Assembly (NCBI RefSeq): GCF_010206195.1
Contig: NZ_VIQT01000016.1
Location: 124,001 to 188,000, forward strand
Length of the DNA: 64,000 nucleotides
Direction of reading: 5' to 3'
Origin: Anaerotruncus colihominis
GTDB taxonomy: Bacteria > Bacillota > Clostridia > Oscillospirales > Ruminococcaceae
A program made the translations under genes and the position numbers. Below, piece after piece: positions 27,118 to 34,993 of the stretch (position 1 is its first letter; every line of letters starts with the position of its first letter). The notes under the pieces are model-generated. The model was given only the letters and a program-made list of their open reading frames with translations. It did not search any database and was not told the DNA's origin.

Positions 27118-28779
27118 ATGAAGCAAAAGAGGTATAAGGTTGTTGTATTCGGCGTAATTACGCTGCTGATCGCAGCCTATATTTTTGTTGAGGCGCCAAA
27201 TCTGAACCCGTTTTTCTTTTCGGACGGCGCGCTGTTCTGGGCGGCTGTTATCACAATTTATATCGGCACCTGGGCGCTGATGCGCTTTGGAGAGCTGACA
27301 TTCCAGTTCACAGACCGCAGCGCGCGGGCGTTCAATTATGTGCCCAACCGCAAGTTTCCACGCTGGACAAAAATTCTTTTAGCCGCTCCGTGGGTATTTT
27401 ATGTGGCGCTTCTGATCGGCTCGTCGTTCATTTTCCATCCGAACGCGTTTCGCGATCAGCTTGGGGAATCGGAGTACCGTGAATTTTCGAGCGACATGCA
27501 GGCGATTGATCTCAAGCAGGTGCCAATCGTCGATGAGGAGCTTGCGGTTGTGCTGGCGGACAAGAAGCTTGGCGAACGCGCGGGACTTGGCAGCCAGGTG
27601 CGCCTGGGAACGGACGCCGTGACCATCCAGCGCGTCAACGGCAAGCTGGTATGGGCGGTGCCGCTTTATCATTCAGGCGTGTTCAAATGGCTGACAAATC
27701 TCTCCGGCACGCCGGGATATATCCTGGTGTCCGCTACAGACGTCAACGATGTGCAGTATGTGGAAGATTACAGGGTCAAGTACCAGCCTGGAAATTATCT
27801 GATGCAGGATTTGACGCGTCACACGCGCTTTTTCGGCGGGTGGTTCGACGGGTTGGCCGATCCGTCCTTTGAAATTGACGACAGCGGCCAGCCCTATTGG
27901 GTCTATACGACCTACCGCAACCTGCGGGGATTTTCTCTGCCGGAGGCCACCGGCGCCTGGGTCGTCAACGCGACCACCGGAGAAATGCATAAATATACAA
28001 TCGATGCGATCCCGGAGTGGGTCGACCGCATCCAGCCCGAATCGTTTATCCTGACACAGATCAATAATAAAGGCGAGTTTGTGCATGGATGGCTCAACTT
28101 TGCCGACCGAGACAAGTTCCGCGTTTCGCAGGGGCATATGATTATTTATAACAACGACCGTTGCTACCTGTTTACAGGCATTACAAGCATCGGCGGCGAT
28201 GACAGCGCCATCGGCTTTATCATGGTCGATATGGTGACAAAGGATTCGATCGTTTATCAGATGCCGGGTGCGACGGAGGAGGCTGCGCAAGGCTCCGCAC
28301 AGGGTAAGGTGCAGCATCTTGGTTATCAGGCGACCTTCCCGTTGATTCTCAACATTGACGGGCAGCCGACCTATTTTATGGCGCTCAAAGACCGCAGTTT
28401 GCTTATCAAGCAGTATGCGTTCGTATCGGTCGAAAACTATTCGATCGTCGGCACAGGCGAGACGATTGACCTCGCGCTGCGCGACTATCAGCTTGGGCTG
28501 AAAAATTCCGGCATCTCCACAGGCGGCAGCACGGCCGCCCAGCTTCAAACGGCAACCGGCGTGGTGCTCCGTGTGGCGTCCGAGGTAGACGGCGGGGAGA
28601 CATCGTATAAGCTGCTGCTGGAGGAGCAGCCGGGACAGATCTTTATCATTCCGGCGATGGTGTCGGATGAGCTTGCATTGACGCGCGAGGGGGACCGTGT
28701 CAGGATTGAATATTCCACTCAGGAGGGGCTGTCAAATCAGTCGACTGCGTTTGATAATCTATCGCTTCCCGATGCATAA
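27118..28779 (+). CDS. Uncharacterised membrane protein with large extracytoplasmic domain
   Basis: About 553 residues. I do not recognise the family with certainty. Three hydrophobic segments lie near residues 7-25, 36-56 and 86-106, and the remaining ~440 residues are soluble. That part has repeated beta-rich stretches such as VQRVNGKLVWAVPLYHSG-like and TGAWVVNATTGEMHKYTI, suggesting a large beta domain outside the membrane. There are no cysteine or metal motifs. ATG 27118 follows AAAGGAG. It is probably co-transcribed with the AI-2E transporter gene and ends at a GC hairpin. Confidence 0.75.
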   Translation: MKQKRYKVVVFGVITLLIAAYIFVEAPNLNPFFFSDGALFWAAVITIYIGTWALMRFGELTFQFTDRSARAFNYVPNRKFPRWTKILLAAPWVFYVALLIGSSFIFHPNAFRDQLGESEYREFSSDMQAIDLKQVPIVDEELAVVLADKKLGERAGLGSQVRLGTDAVTIQRVNGKLVWAVPLYHSGVFKWLTNLSGTPGYILVSATDVNDVQYVEDYRVKYQPGNYLMQDLTRHTRFFGGWFDGLADPSFEIDDSGQPYWVYTTYRNLRGFSLPEATGAWVVNATTGEMHKYTIDAIPEWVDRIQPESFILTQINNKGEFVHGWLNFADRDKFRVSQGHMIIYNNDRCYLFTGITSIGGDDSAIGFIMVDMVTKDSIVYQMPGATEEAAQGSAQGKVQHLGYQATFPLILNIDGQPTYFMALKDRSLLIKQYAFVSVENYSIVGTGETIDLALRDYQLGLKNSGISTGGSTAAQLQTATGVVLRVASEVDGGETSYKLLLEEQPGQIFIIPAMVSDELALTREGDRVRIEYSTQEGLSNQSTAFDNLSLPDA

Positions 28780-28793
28780 AAACCAAATTGTTT

Positions 28794-28822
28794 GCGCCGG
28801 AGGATAACACATCCTCCGGCGC
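28794..28822 (+). terminator. Hairpin after the membrane protein gene
   Basis: A 12-bp stem (28794-28805 with 28811-28822), followed by only CCTTT. Confidence 0.65.
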
Positions 28823-28827
28823 CCTTT

Positions 28828-28928
28828 AGAACCTGTGTTCACAGCCGAAGGACGCTGGACAGACGAGGGGTTTGTACCCGGTCAAGGAAAATTTTTGCAG
28901 GCGCTTGGCGGCTGTGAATACAGGTTCT
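28828..28928. repeat. Repeat family C, long copy
   Basis: Terminal inverted repeats of 20 bases, AGAACCTGTGTTCACAGCCG and its near complement at 28909-28928, enclose ~60 bases. The same ends recur at 36917-36968. Confidence 0.75.
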
Positions 28929-29074
28929 TAATGCGGCCGGCAGCCGCGCCGGTTTGGTGCCGCAAAACAAATGCCCGAAAATAGGAATGTGTATAAAATC
29001 TATTGGAGCATTGCAATAAAATCAAGCGGAAATTTAGAAAGTATTCTTTATTGAAATAGCCTGCAAAAAACGCA
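28929..29074. other. Intergenic, nothing recognised
   Basis: An AT-richer spacer between repeat C and the promoter at 29075. I see no gene or clear structure in it. Confidence 0.5.
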
Positions 29075-29103
29075 TTGACGCGGATGGATCATCGGTTTAT
29101 AAT
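29075..29103 (+). promoter_or_regulatory. Strong promoter with no adjacent gene
   Basis: TTGACG at 29075-29080, a 17-base spacer, and consensus TATAAT at 29098-29103. The nearest start codon downstream is at 29489. Confidence 0.7.
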
Positions 29104-29109
29104 AGGGTC

Positions 29110-29218
29110 AGAAATGAATAATTCTCACTTTTGGGCTGACGCGGTCTGTTGTGAATAAGCAACAAACAGCGGATGCCTATATGTTGGGCCTGCAGACCGG
29201 TTTTGCAGGCTGTATTTT
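29110..29218 (+). ncRNA. Candidate small RNA or attenuated leader
   Basis: A ~105-base transcript from the 29075 promoter would contain one hairpin (CTGTTG ... CAAC, about 29147-29168) and end at GCCTGCA / TGCAGGC (29188-29210) followed by TGTATTTT. There is no obvious reading frame. It does not match SRP RNA, tmRNA or RNase P landmarks. The class is unknown. Confidence 0.35.
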
Positions 29219-29224
29219 GATACA

Positions 29225-29393
29225 CTAAGAGCCTATTCAAAATCTCCCAGCATATGTCCAGGCGGCTGTTTTTCCACCCTGGCTGCGTTAAAAATTCTTG
29301 CCAGACATACAGTATGCCTGCGAATGTTTGCTTTGCAGGACGAAAAAACCTCTCGCCAATCCATATGCTTTGAGAATTTGAATAGGCTCTAAG
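29225..29393. mobile_element. Repeat family B: MITE-like element with 5-base target duplication
   Basis: The element (29230-29388) begins AGCCTATTCAAAATCTC and ends with the near-perfect complement GAGAATTTGAATAGGCT. CTAAG flanks it on both sides (29225-29229 and 29389-29393). Its interior has GCTGCGTTAAAAA and TGCCTGCG, which resemble the interior of family A. At 159 bases it cannot encode a transposase. Confidence 0.75.
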
Positions 29394-29488
29394 AGAAAGC
29401 GGACCGTTGGTTACTTATAGAGGGAATGGAGCGCACCGGTTGTAAAAGCGGACATAACGGGTGCTCCGGAAGGCCAGGGGTGAGACAT

Positions 29489-30253
29489 ATGACGATATTA
29501 TCCGGGATTGGCTCGTCCCACGGCATTGTGGCCGGCCAGATCCATTTTTTCAATAACGCGGCAAAGTCCGAGAAAGCGCGTAAGACACTGGACCCTGCGG
29601 CTGAGAACGAGCGGTTTGAACGTGCGCGTGCTGCCGCTGTTGGGATGCTTGGTGAATTGCGCGAGCGGGCCGCCAGAGAAGTCGGCGGCGATGAGGCGAT
29701 GATCTTTGACACGCAGAGGATGATTCTTGAGGATCTGGATTTCATCGATGCGGTTGCAAAGCTGATTCTGGAGGATGGCTATGTCGCGGAATATGCCGTT
29801 CAGGAGGCGGGGCATCGCTTTGCCCGTGTTTTTTGGAGGATGGATGATGCTTACCTCAGAGAGCGCGGCGCCGATATTGTCGATCTCTGCAACGGTTTGA
29901 TCCGCCAACTGCGCGGCCTTAAGGAACAGGAGCTTTGTGGAGCGCGCGGCCAATGGGTGATCGCCGCGCATCGTTTCCTGCCCAGCGAGGTGATCCGCCT
30001 CGAGCGCGGGCGTGTGTTGGCGATTGTCACCAGCGGCGGGACGCGTGATTCCCATGCTTCGATCCTTGCGCGGACCATGGGCGTACCGGCGGTAGTCGGC
30101 GTCGGTAAGGGGCTGTTTGCCCTGCGTGAAGGGGAAATTTCTGTTGTGGACGGCTATTCCGGACGTGTGTTCATCCATCCTGATGAACGGACGCTGAAAG
30201 CTGTGAGGGAACAGTGCCATGGGCCGCGTGTTATGATACCTGCGATCGAATGA
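29489..30253 (+). CDS. Stand-alone Enzyme I N-terminal domain (PEP-utilising/HPr-binding type)
   Basis: 254 residues. The start SGIGSSHGIVAGQI and the helical region that follows resemble the HPr-binding domain of PTS Enzyme I. The phospho-His motif is GGTRDSHASILARTMGVPAVVG-like, and the swivelling domain ends at DGYSGRVFIHPDERTL. Normal Enzyme I continues for ~320 residues with the PEP-binding barrel, but here a stop and a strong terminator follow. So it could accept or pass phosphate but not bind PEP by itself. ATG 29489 matches the family start. No HPr or other PTS gene is nearby. Confidence 0.75.
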   Translation: MTILSGIGSSHGIVAGQIHFFNNAAKSEKARKTLDPAAENERFERARAAAVGMLGELRERAAREVGGDEAMIFDTQRMILEDLDFIDAVAKLILEDGYVAEYAVQEAGHRFARVFWRMDDAYLRERGADIVDLCNGLIRQLRGLKEQELCGARGQWVIAAHRFLPSEVIRLERGRVLAIVTSGGTRDSHASILARTMGVPAVVGVGKGLFALREGEISVVDGYSGRVFIHPDERTLKAVREQCHGPRVMIPAIE

Positions 30254-30255
30254 TA

Positions 30256-30310
30256 AAAACCGTCCGGGCTTTACCTGAAATGGTAAAGCCCGGACGGTTT
30301 TTCTTTTTTA
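30256..30310 (+). terminator. Strong terminator
   Basis: A ~19-bp stem (AAACCGTCCGGG... with ...CCCGGACGGTTT) and a T-rich tail TTTTTCTTTTTT. Confidence 0.95.
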
Positions 30311-30314
30311 GGGC

Positions 30315-30343
30315 TTGACACGAGTATGATTTCGGACTATACT
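30315..30343 (+). promoter_or_regulatory. Consensus promoter of the MarR-ABC operon, with operator candidate
   Basis: TTGACA (30315-30320), a 17-base spacer and TATACT (30338-30343). ATTTCGGAC at 30329-30337, overlapping the spacer, is mirrored by GTACGAAAT at 30359-30367. These arms are a plausible MarR binding site. Confidence 0.75.
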
Positions 30344-30387
30344 ATCCTATGCAATAAGTACGAAATCGGACCAGGGGGAGTGTCTGC

Positions 30388-30831
30388 GTGGAGGATAAAA
30401 CAAATGAACTGTTAAGGGCGTTCAACCGGATTGATAAGGAATTGGACGACATATATCATGAGGTTGCTCTGAGGATGAATATTTCAGACAGCGCTTTCAC
30501 TATTTTTTATATTATCCATGAGCTTGGAGACGGATGTCTGCAAAAGGATATTTGCCGCGAAGCCTTTGCAAATAAGCAGACCGTTCATTCCTCCATTCAA
30601 AAGCTGGAGCGGAAAGGATATCTTTATCTGAAACAGGGACGCGGAAGGGATAAACATATCTGCCTGACGCAAAGCGGAAAAGGATTCATAGAAACACATA
30701 TCGTTCCGGTCGTCCAAAAGGAGAGAGAGGCTTTTATGGCGTTATTGCCGCAGGAACAGGAGGAGCTGCTGCGGCTGACCCAAAAGTATATAAAAAGCCT
30801 GAAGGAGAAGCTAAAACAGGACCGCATCTGA
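30388..30831 (+). CDS. MarR family transcriptional regulator
   Basis: 147 residues with the winged-helix core CLQKDICREAFANKQTVHSSIQKLERKGYLYLKQGRGRDKHI-like region (recognition helix and wing) and a helical C-terminal dimer part. The start is GTG 30388 after GGGGGAG. It heads an operon with two ABC exporter genes, the common layout in which MarR represses a drug exporter and itself and is released by ligand. The mirrored ATTTCG/CGAAAT sites at the promoter fit autoregulation. Confidence 0.9.
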   Translation: MEDKTNELLRAFNRIDKELDDIYHEVALRMNISDSAFTIFYIIHELGDGCLQKDICREAFANKQTVHSSIQKLERKGYLYLKQGRGRDKHICLTQSGKGFIETHIVPVVQKEREAFMALLPQEQEELLRLTQKYIKSLKEKLKQDRI

Positions 30832-30847
30832 TTTCAAACAGCCCCAG
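30832..30847. repeat. Relic end of repeat family A
   Basis: TTTCAAACAGCCCC directly after the marR stop codon matches one terminus of family A; the rest is missing. Confidence 0.45.
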
Positions 30848-30862
30848 GGAGGATCATTCACA

Positions 30863-32596
30863 ATGAAAACCATCTTGCAGTTTATGAAACCGTACAAATG
30901 CTTATGCTTCTTTACCCTGCTTGTGATGGTGCTGGATGTCGCAGGCGGCTTACTGATACCAACCATTACAGCCGATATGATCAATGTGGGGGTAAGCGGC
31001 GGGGATATGCAGTATTTGCTCCGCAACGGCGCCTATATGTTGGTCATCACCCTGATTACCAGCCTTGGCGCATTGACCGGCAGCTATCTGAGCGCGGACC
31101 TTTCCGCGAAGATCGGGCGGGATATGCGAAATGCGCTTTATGACAAATCGCTTACGTTTTCCGCCTATGATTTTGAACAATTTGGGACCGGCTCCATGAT
31201 CACCCGTACGCTCAATGATGTAAATATTATCCAGCAGGGCGTTGTTTGGTTTATCCAAATGGTGCTGCCGGTACCTGCGGTTTGCCTTATGGGCATCGTC
31301 ATGGCTTTTTCCATTGACACCATGATGGGCTTCCTGCTTATAGGCGCCACCGTTTTTGTCATTTTGCTGGCTGTTCTTGTCACAAGAAAGGCCTCCGCTA
31401 TTTTTGACCGTTTGCAGGGCTTTCTGGACCGGATGAATATTGTGCTTCGTGAAAATGTGACAGGCGTTCGTGTTATCCGTGCTTTCAATAAGGAGGCGTT
31501 TGAAGAAAAACGTATGAAAAAATCCTTTGAGGACTATGCGGAATCGGCAATCCAGGCAAACCGCTTATTCGCTGGCCTTGAGAGCGCCGCACTGTTTGCG
31601 ATCAATCTGTGCATTGTATTCATCCTTTGGCTGGGTGGAAACCGGATTGGCGCAGGCTTTATGAACATTGGGGATATTGCCGCCCTGACGCAGTATGCGG
31701 TCATGATCCTGTTTTACATCATCATGGCGCAGATGGTATTTATCCTAATCCCACGGGCGATGATCTGTGTCCGGCGCATTTCCGCCGTGCTGCACCATAC
31801 GCCTGAGATTGAGGACAGCCCAACCGCAGCCTGCGCCGGGGGAACGGGAATGGACGAGGTGATCCGTTTTGATCATGCAAGCTTCCGGTTTGCGGATGCG
31901 GATGAGGACACCCTGTGGAATTTAAATTTCGTCTGCAAACGTGGAGAGACAACAGCGATCATCGGCAGCACCGGAAGCGGTAAATCGACGATTGCAAAGC
32001 TGATTTTGCGCTTTCACGATGTCACCTCCGGCTCCATTCTTTTCAGCGGCTGTGACGTTCGTGGGATGACTCAGGCGGAGCTTCGGGAGCGGATCGCCTA
32101 TGTGCCGCAAAAGGCATGGCTGTTTTCGGGGACAATCGCGGATAATCTGCGGTATGGCGATCGAGACACGGACAAAAAGCAGATGGAGCACGCCCTGCGG
32201 ACGGCGCAGGCCGACTTTGTAAACAGCCTGCCCGACAGCCTGTATGCCCCCGTGGCGCAGGGTGGTGCAAATTTTTCCGGCGGCCAGAAGCAAAGGCTGT
32301 CCATTGCGAGAGCCTTGATGAAAAGGGCCGACCTGTATATTTTTGACGACAGCTTTTCCGCCTTGGATTTTAAGACCGACGCAGCCCTGAGAAAGGCCCT
32401 GAAAAATGAGACGGCGGGCGCGGCGGTATTGATCATTGCCCAACGGATCAGTACGATCATGAATGCGGAGCAAATCATTGTTTTGGAGGATGGAAGAGTT
32501 GCCGGTATCGGCAGCCACGCGGTTTTGATGGAGAGCTGCCCGGTTTATCGCGATATTGCAAAATCCCAGATGAAAGGAGGGGCTTGCGATGAGTGA
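30863..32596 (+). CDS. ABC exporter subunit 1 (degenerate nucleotide site)
   Basis: 577 residues: a six-helix membrane domain (about 1-320), then an ATPase domain with Walker A GSTGSGKST, Q-loop YVPQKAWLF and signature FSGGQKQR. Walker B is LYIFDDSFSALD, with Asp where the catalytic Glu normally sits, and the switch His is Gln (IIAQRIST). These changes mark the non-catalytic half of a heterodimeric exporter. It is co-transcribed with marR and overlaps the partner gene by 8 bases. The likely role is export of a drug or toxic compound. Confidence 0.92.
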   Translation: MKTILQFMKPYKCLCFFTLLVMVLDVAGGLLIPTITADMINVGVSGGDMQYLLRNGAYMLVITLITSLGALTGSYLSADLSAKIGRDMRNALYDKSLTFSAYDFEQFGTGSMITRTLNDVNIIQQGVVWFIQMVLPVPAVCLMGIVMAFSIDTMMGFLLIGATVFVILLAVLVTRKASAIFDRLQGFLDRMNIVLRENVTGVRVIRAFNKEAFEEKRMKKSFEDYAESAIQANRLFAGLESAALFAINLCIVFILWLGGNRIGAGFMNIGDIAALTQYAVMILFYIIMAQMVFILIPRAMICVRRISAVLHHTPEIEDSPTAACAGGTGMDEVIRFDHASFRFADADEDTLWNLNFVCKRGETTAIIGSTGSGKSTIAKLILRFHDVTSGSILFSGCDVRGMTQAELRERIAYVPQKAWLFSGTIADNLRYGDRDTDKKQMEHALRTAQADFVNSLPDSLYAPVAQGGANFSGGQKQRLSIARALMKRADLYIFDDSFSALDFKTDAALRKALKNETAGAAVLIIAQRISTIMNAEQIIVLEDGRVAGIGSHAVLMESCPVYRDIAKSQMKGGACDE

Positions 32597-34412
32597 ATAT
32601 AACGACAGCATGGACATCATGGACGATGGAATGAATTTTGAAACGCCAGCGCATGCGGGAAGAACACTAAAAAGATTGTGGCGTTTTGTAAACGACCAAC
32701 ATAAACGGCTGACGATTGTCCTGGTATCTGTTGTTTTTTATACATTTCTATCCATCATTGCGCCAGCCTATAGCGCACATATCGTCGATCTGCTTTGGAA
32801 CAGTATCAAGGCGGCCATCGCAGATGGAGCCGCGTTTCGTGTGACGTGGGCAGATGGCGGCAGGGATATTTTTTACCTGTTGCTGATCTATCTGGCGACG
32901 GCCCTCTTTTATACGCTGCAAGCATATCTGATGTCCAGCTTTGCTGAAAAGCTCAGTCTGCGCCTGAGAACAGAAATCAGCACAAAGCTCAGCCGGCTGC
33001 CGCTCTCTTTTTTCGACCGGACAAAGACAGGCGCGATCCTTAGCTGGACGGTCAATGACCTGGATAAAATGTCGGAAGCATTGCAGACCGGCCTGCTTAA
33101 GCTTTTTACAGCTGTCGGAATGGTTGCCGGCTCGCTGATTATGATGTTCCGGTTCAGCGTTTCCCTGACCCTGATCTTCATGATATTTACAGGGATCGCC
33201 TTGATCTCTACGAACCTGTTTTCCGCAAAGACCCTGAAATATGCGATGGAAAGGCAGCAATGCGTCAGCAATGTGACGGCCCATGTGGAGGAGGCGTACA
33301 GCGGGCGCGTGATCATAAAAGCTTTTAATCAGGAGGAAAACAGCTCCGAAAAGATGCACAGGGCGACGCAGGAGCTGGCCGAATCCACGCGGAAAGCGGA
33401 ATTTATGATCAACGCCATCAATCCTGCCATTCGTTTGGTCAACCGTTTTGGCCAGGTGTTGATCGCTGTCCTCGCAGGAAAAATGCTTTTGGATGGCGCC
33501 CTGACCGTCGGCGTGTTCCAGGCATTCTTTCAGTATATCAACCAATCCTCGGAGCCGTTGACGGAAGTTGCATATATGGTCAACAGTATGCAGTCCGCCT
33601 TGGCGTCGCTTGAACGGATTTATGATTTGCTGGACGAGGAGGAGCTTTCAGCCGAGCCGGCGGCGCCTCTGGCAGTTCATGACGCAAAGGGAATGGTAGA
33701 GTTTCAAAATGTCCGCTTTGGATATACCGCGGACCGGATGCTGATGCGTAATATCAGTTTTTCCGTAAAGCCTGGCCAGAAGGTGGCCATTGTAGGCAGC
33801 ACGGGTGCGGGTAAGACGACGCTGATCAATCTGTTGATGCGTTTTTATGAGATAAACGGAGGAAAAATATTCCTGGACGGGATCGATACAAAGGATCTGG
33901 CGCGCTCCAATTTAAGAAGCAATTTTGGGATGGTTTTGCAGGATACCTGGTTGTTTGGCGGAACGATCTCAGAGAATATTGCCTACAGCAACCCGGACGC
34001 CACACGCGCGGAGATCGTAGCGGCGGCCAAGGCGGCAAGAGTAGATTTTTTTGTCCGCACGATGTCGCATGGTTATGACACTGTTTTAAGCAACGACGCT
34101 GAGAATATTTCTATCGGACAGCGGCAGCTTTTAACGATTGCCCGGGTATTCCTCTGTAATCCCGCTGTTATCATCCTCGATGAAGCAACCTCCAGTGTGG
34201 ATACCCGCACAGAGGTGGAAATCGGAAAAGCCATGAAAGCGCTGATGAAGGGCCGGACCAGTTTTGTAATCGCCCACCGGCTATCAACAATTGTGGACGC
34301 CGATTTGATTCTGTTCATGCAGAACGGCGACATTATTGAGCAGGGGGACCATGCGTCTCTGCTAAAGGCGAAGGGCGCTTATGCCGATCTGTATTACAGC
34401 CAGTTTGCATAG
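32589..34412 (+). CDS. ABC exporter subunit 2 (catalytic nucleotide site)
   Basis: 607 residues with a membrane domain (about 35-330) and an ATPase domain: Walker A GSTGAGKTT, Q-loop MVLQDTWLF, Walker B VIILDEATSSVD with the catalytic Glu, and switch His in VIAHRLST. The signature is ISIGQRQ instead of LSGGQ. This altered signature pairs with the degenerate Walker sites of subunit 1, so the heterodimer has one consensus and one degenerate ATP site, as in TM287/288-type exporters. ATG 32589 follows AAAGGAGGGG. Confidence 0.92.
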   Translation: MSEYNDSMDIMDDGMNFETPAHAGRTLKRLWRFVNDQHKRLTIVLVSVVFYTFLSIIAPAYSAHIVDLLWNSIKAAIADGAAFRVTWADGGRDIFYLLLIYLATALFYTLQAYLMSSFAEKLSLRLRTEISTKLSRLPLSFFDRTKTGAILSWTVNDLDKMSEALQTGLLKLFTAVGMVAGSLIMMFRFSVSLTLIFMIFTGIALISTNLFSAKTLKYAMERQQCVSNVTAHVEEAYSGRVIIKAFNQEENSSEKMHRATQELAESTRKAEFMINAINPAIRLVNRFGQVLIAVLAGKMLLDGALTVGVFQAFFQYINQSSEPLTEVAYMVNSMQSALASLERIYDLLDEEELSAEPAAPLAVHDAKGMVEFQNVRFGYTADRMLMRNISFSVKPGQKVAIVGSTGAGKTTLINLLMRFYEINGGKIFLDGIDTKDLARSNLRSNFGMVLQDTWLFGGTISENIAYSNPDATRAEIVAAAKAARVDFFVRTMSHGYDTVLSNDAENISIGQRQLLTIARVFLCNPAVIILDEATSSVDTRTEVEIGKAMKALMKGRTSFVIAHRLSTIVDADLILFMQNGDIIEQGDHASLLKAKGAYADLYYSQFA

Positions 34413-34455
34413 GATACACAGAGCCGTTCGTGTTTGCTGGCTTTTGGTATCCCGC

Positions 34456-34545
34456 TTAAGCTTCTGTTAAAAATGCGCCTTCCTTTTCAAATTTGCTGCG
34501 TAGGATGCTGATCGCTTTTTTCTCAATCCGCGATACATAGCGCCG
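34456..34545 (-). pseudogene. Fragment of a sigma factor C-terminus
   Basis: On the - strand about 30 codons read RRYVSRIEKKAISILRSKF and on to a stop at 34456. This resembles the end of region 4 of sporulation-type sigma factors (YVSRIEKKA). The frame breaks upstream. It is short, so the call is tentative. Confidence 0.45.
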
Positions 34546-34603
34546 CAGCTAATGTAAACGATGCCCGGAAAGCCTTGCGAGAGCAGGCTGTGGTGTATTC
34601 TCC

Positions 34604-34774
34604 GCTCAGGTGATCCTTCGGTGGAATCTCCAAAAGGGCGTGGTGGTCATCCCCGGCTCCAGCAATCCAGATCATATCCGGGAGAATACCGAGCTGTATG
34701 ACTTTGCGCTGACTGATGAGGAAATGGCGCAGATCAACGCTCTGGATCGGGGTGAGAAACACGATTGGTACTAA
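34604..34774 (+). pseudogene. Fragment of an aldo/keto reductase C-terminus
   Basis: 57 codons to TAA at 34772 read AQVILRWNLQKGVVVIPGSS, then NPDHIRENTELYDFALTDEE and MAQINALDRGEKHDWY. This is the conserved end of aldo/keto reductases (cofactor-binding IPGSSNPDHI). The front ~220 residues are absent. Confidence 0.8.
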
Positions 34775-34993
34775 CATTACAAAGATGATAGGATAATTAA
34801 AAACTGCTGTATGACTGCTAAAGAAAAAAGCTGTCATACAGCACAAATTGTCACGCCTAAAGTGACGGTTTTGAGAAATCAAGACCGTCACTTTATTTGG
34901 TTGTCTGACTTCCTTCTGATAGTTAGCCGGGGCCCGCTTGGGTTTCTGTCTTGCTATTCCCTTTTCTATGCCGCCTGCTTTAAATATCCCTAC
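34775..34993. terminator. Two tandem hairpins in the gap before the PHP gene
   Basis: GCTGTATGAC (34806-34815) pairs with GTCATACAGC (34833-34842). AGTGACGGT (34861-34869) pairs with ACCGTCACT (34884-34892) and is followed by TTTATTT, giving a + strand terminator. No gene is seen in the remainder. Confidence 0.6.

Noticed and set aside
29104-29218. 6S, SRP or tmRNA gene after the orphan promoter
   Set aside because: It is too short for 6S or tmRNA, and the SRP apical motif is absent. It was kept only as an unclassified candidate RNA.
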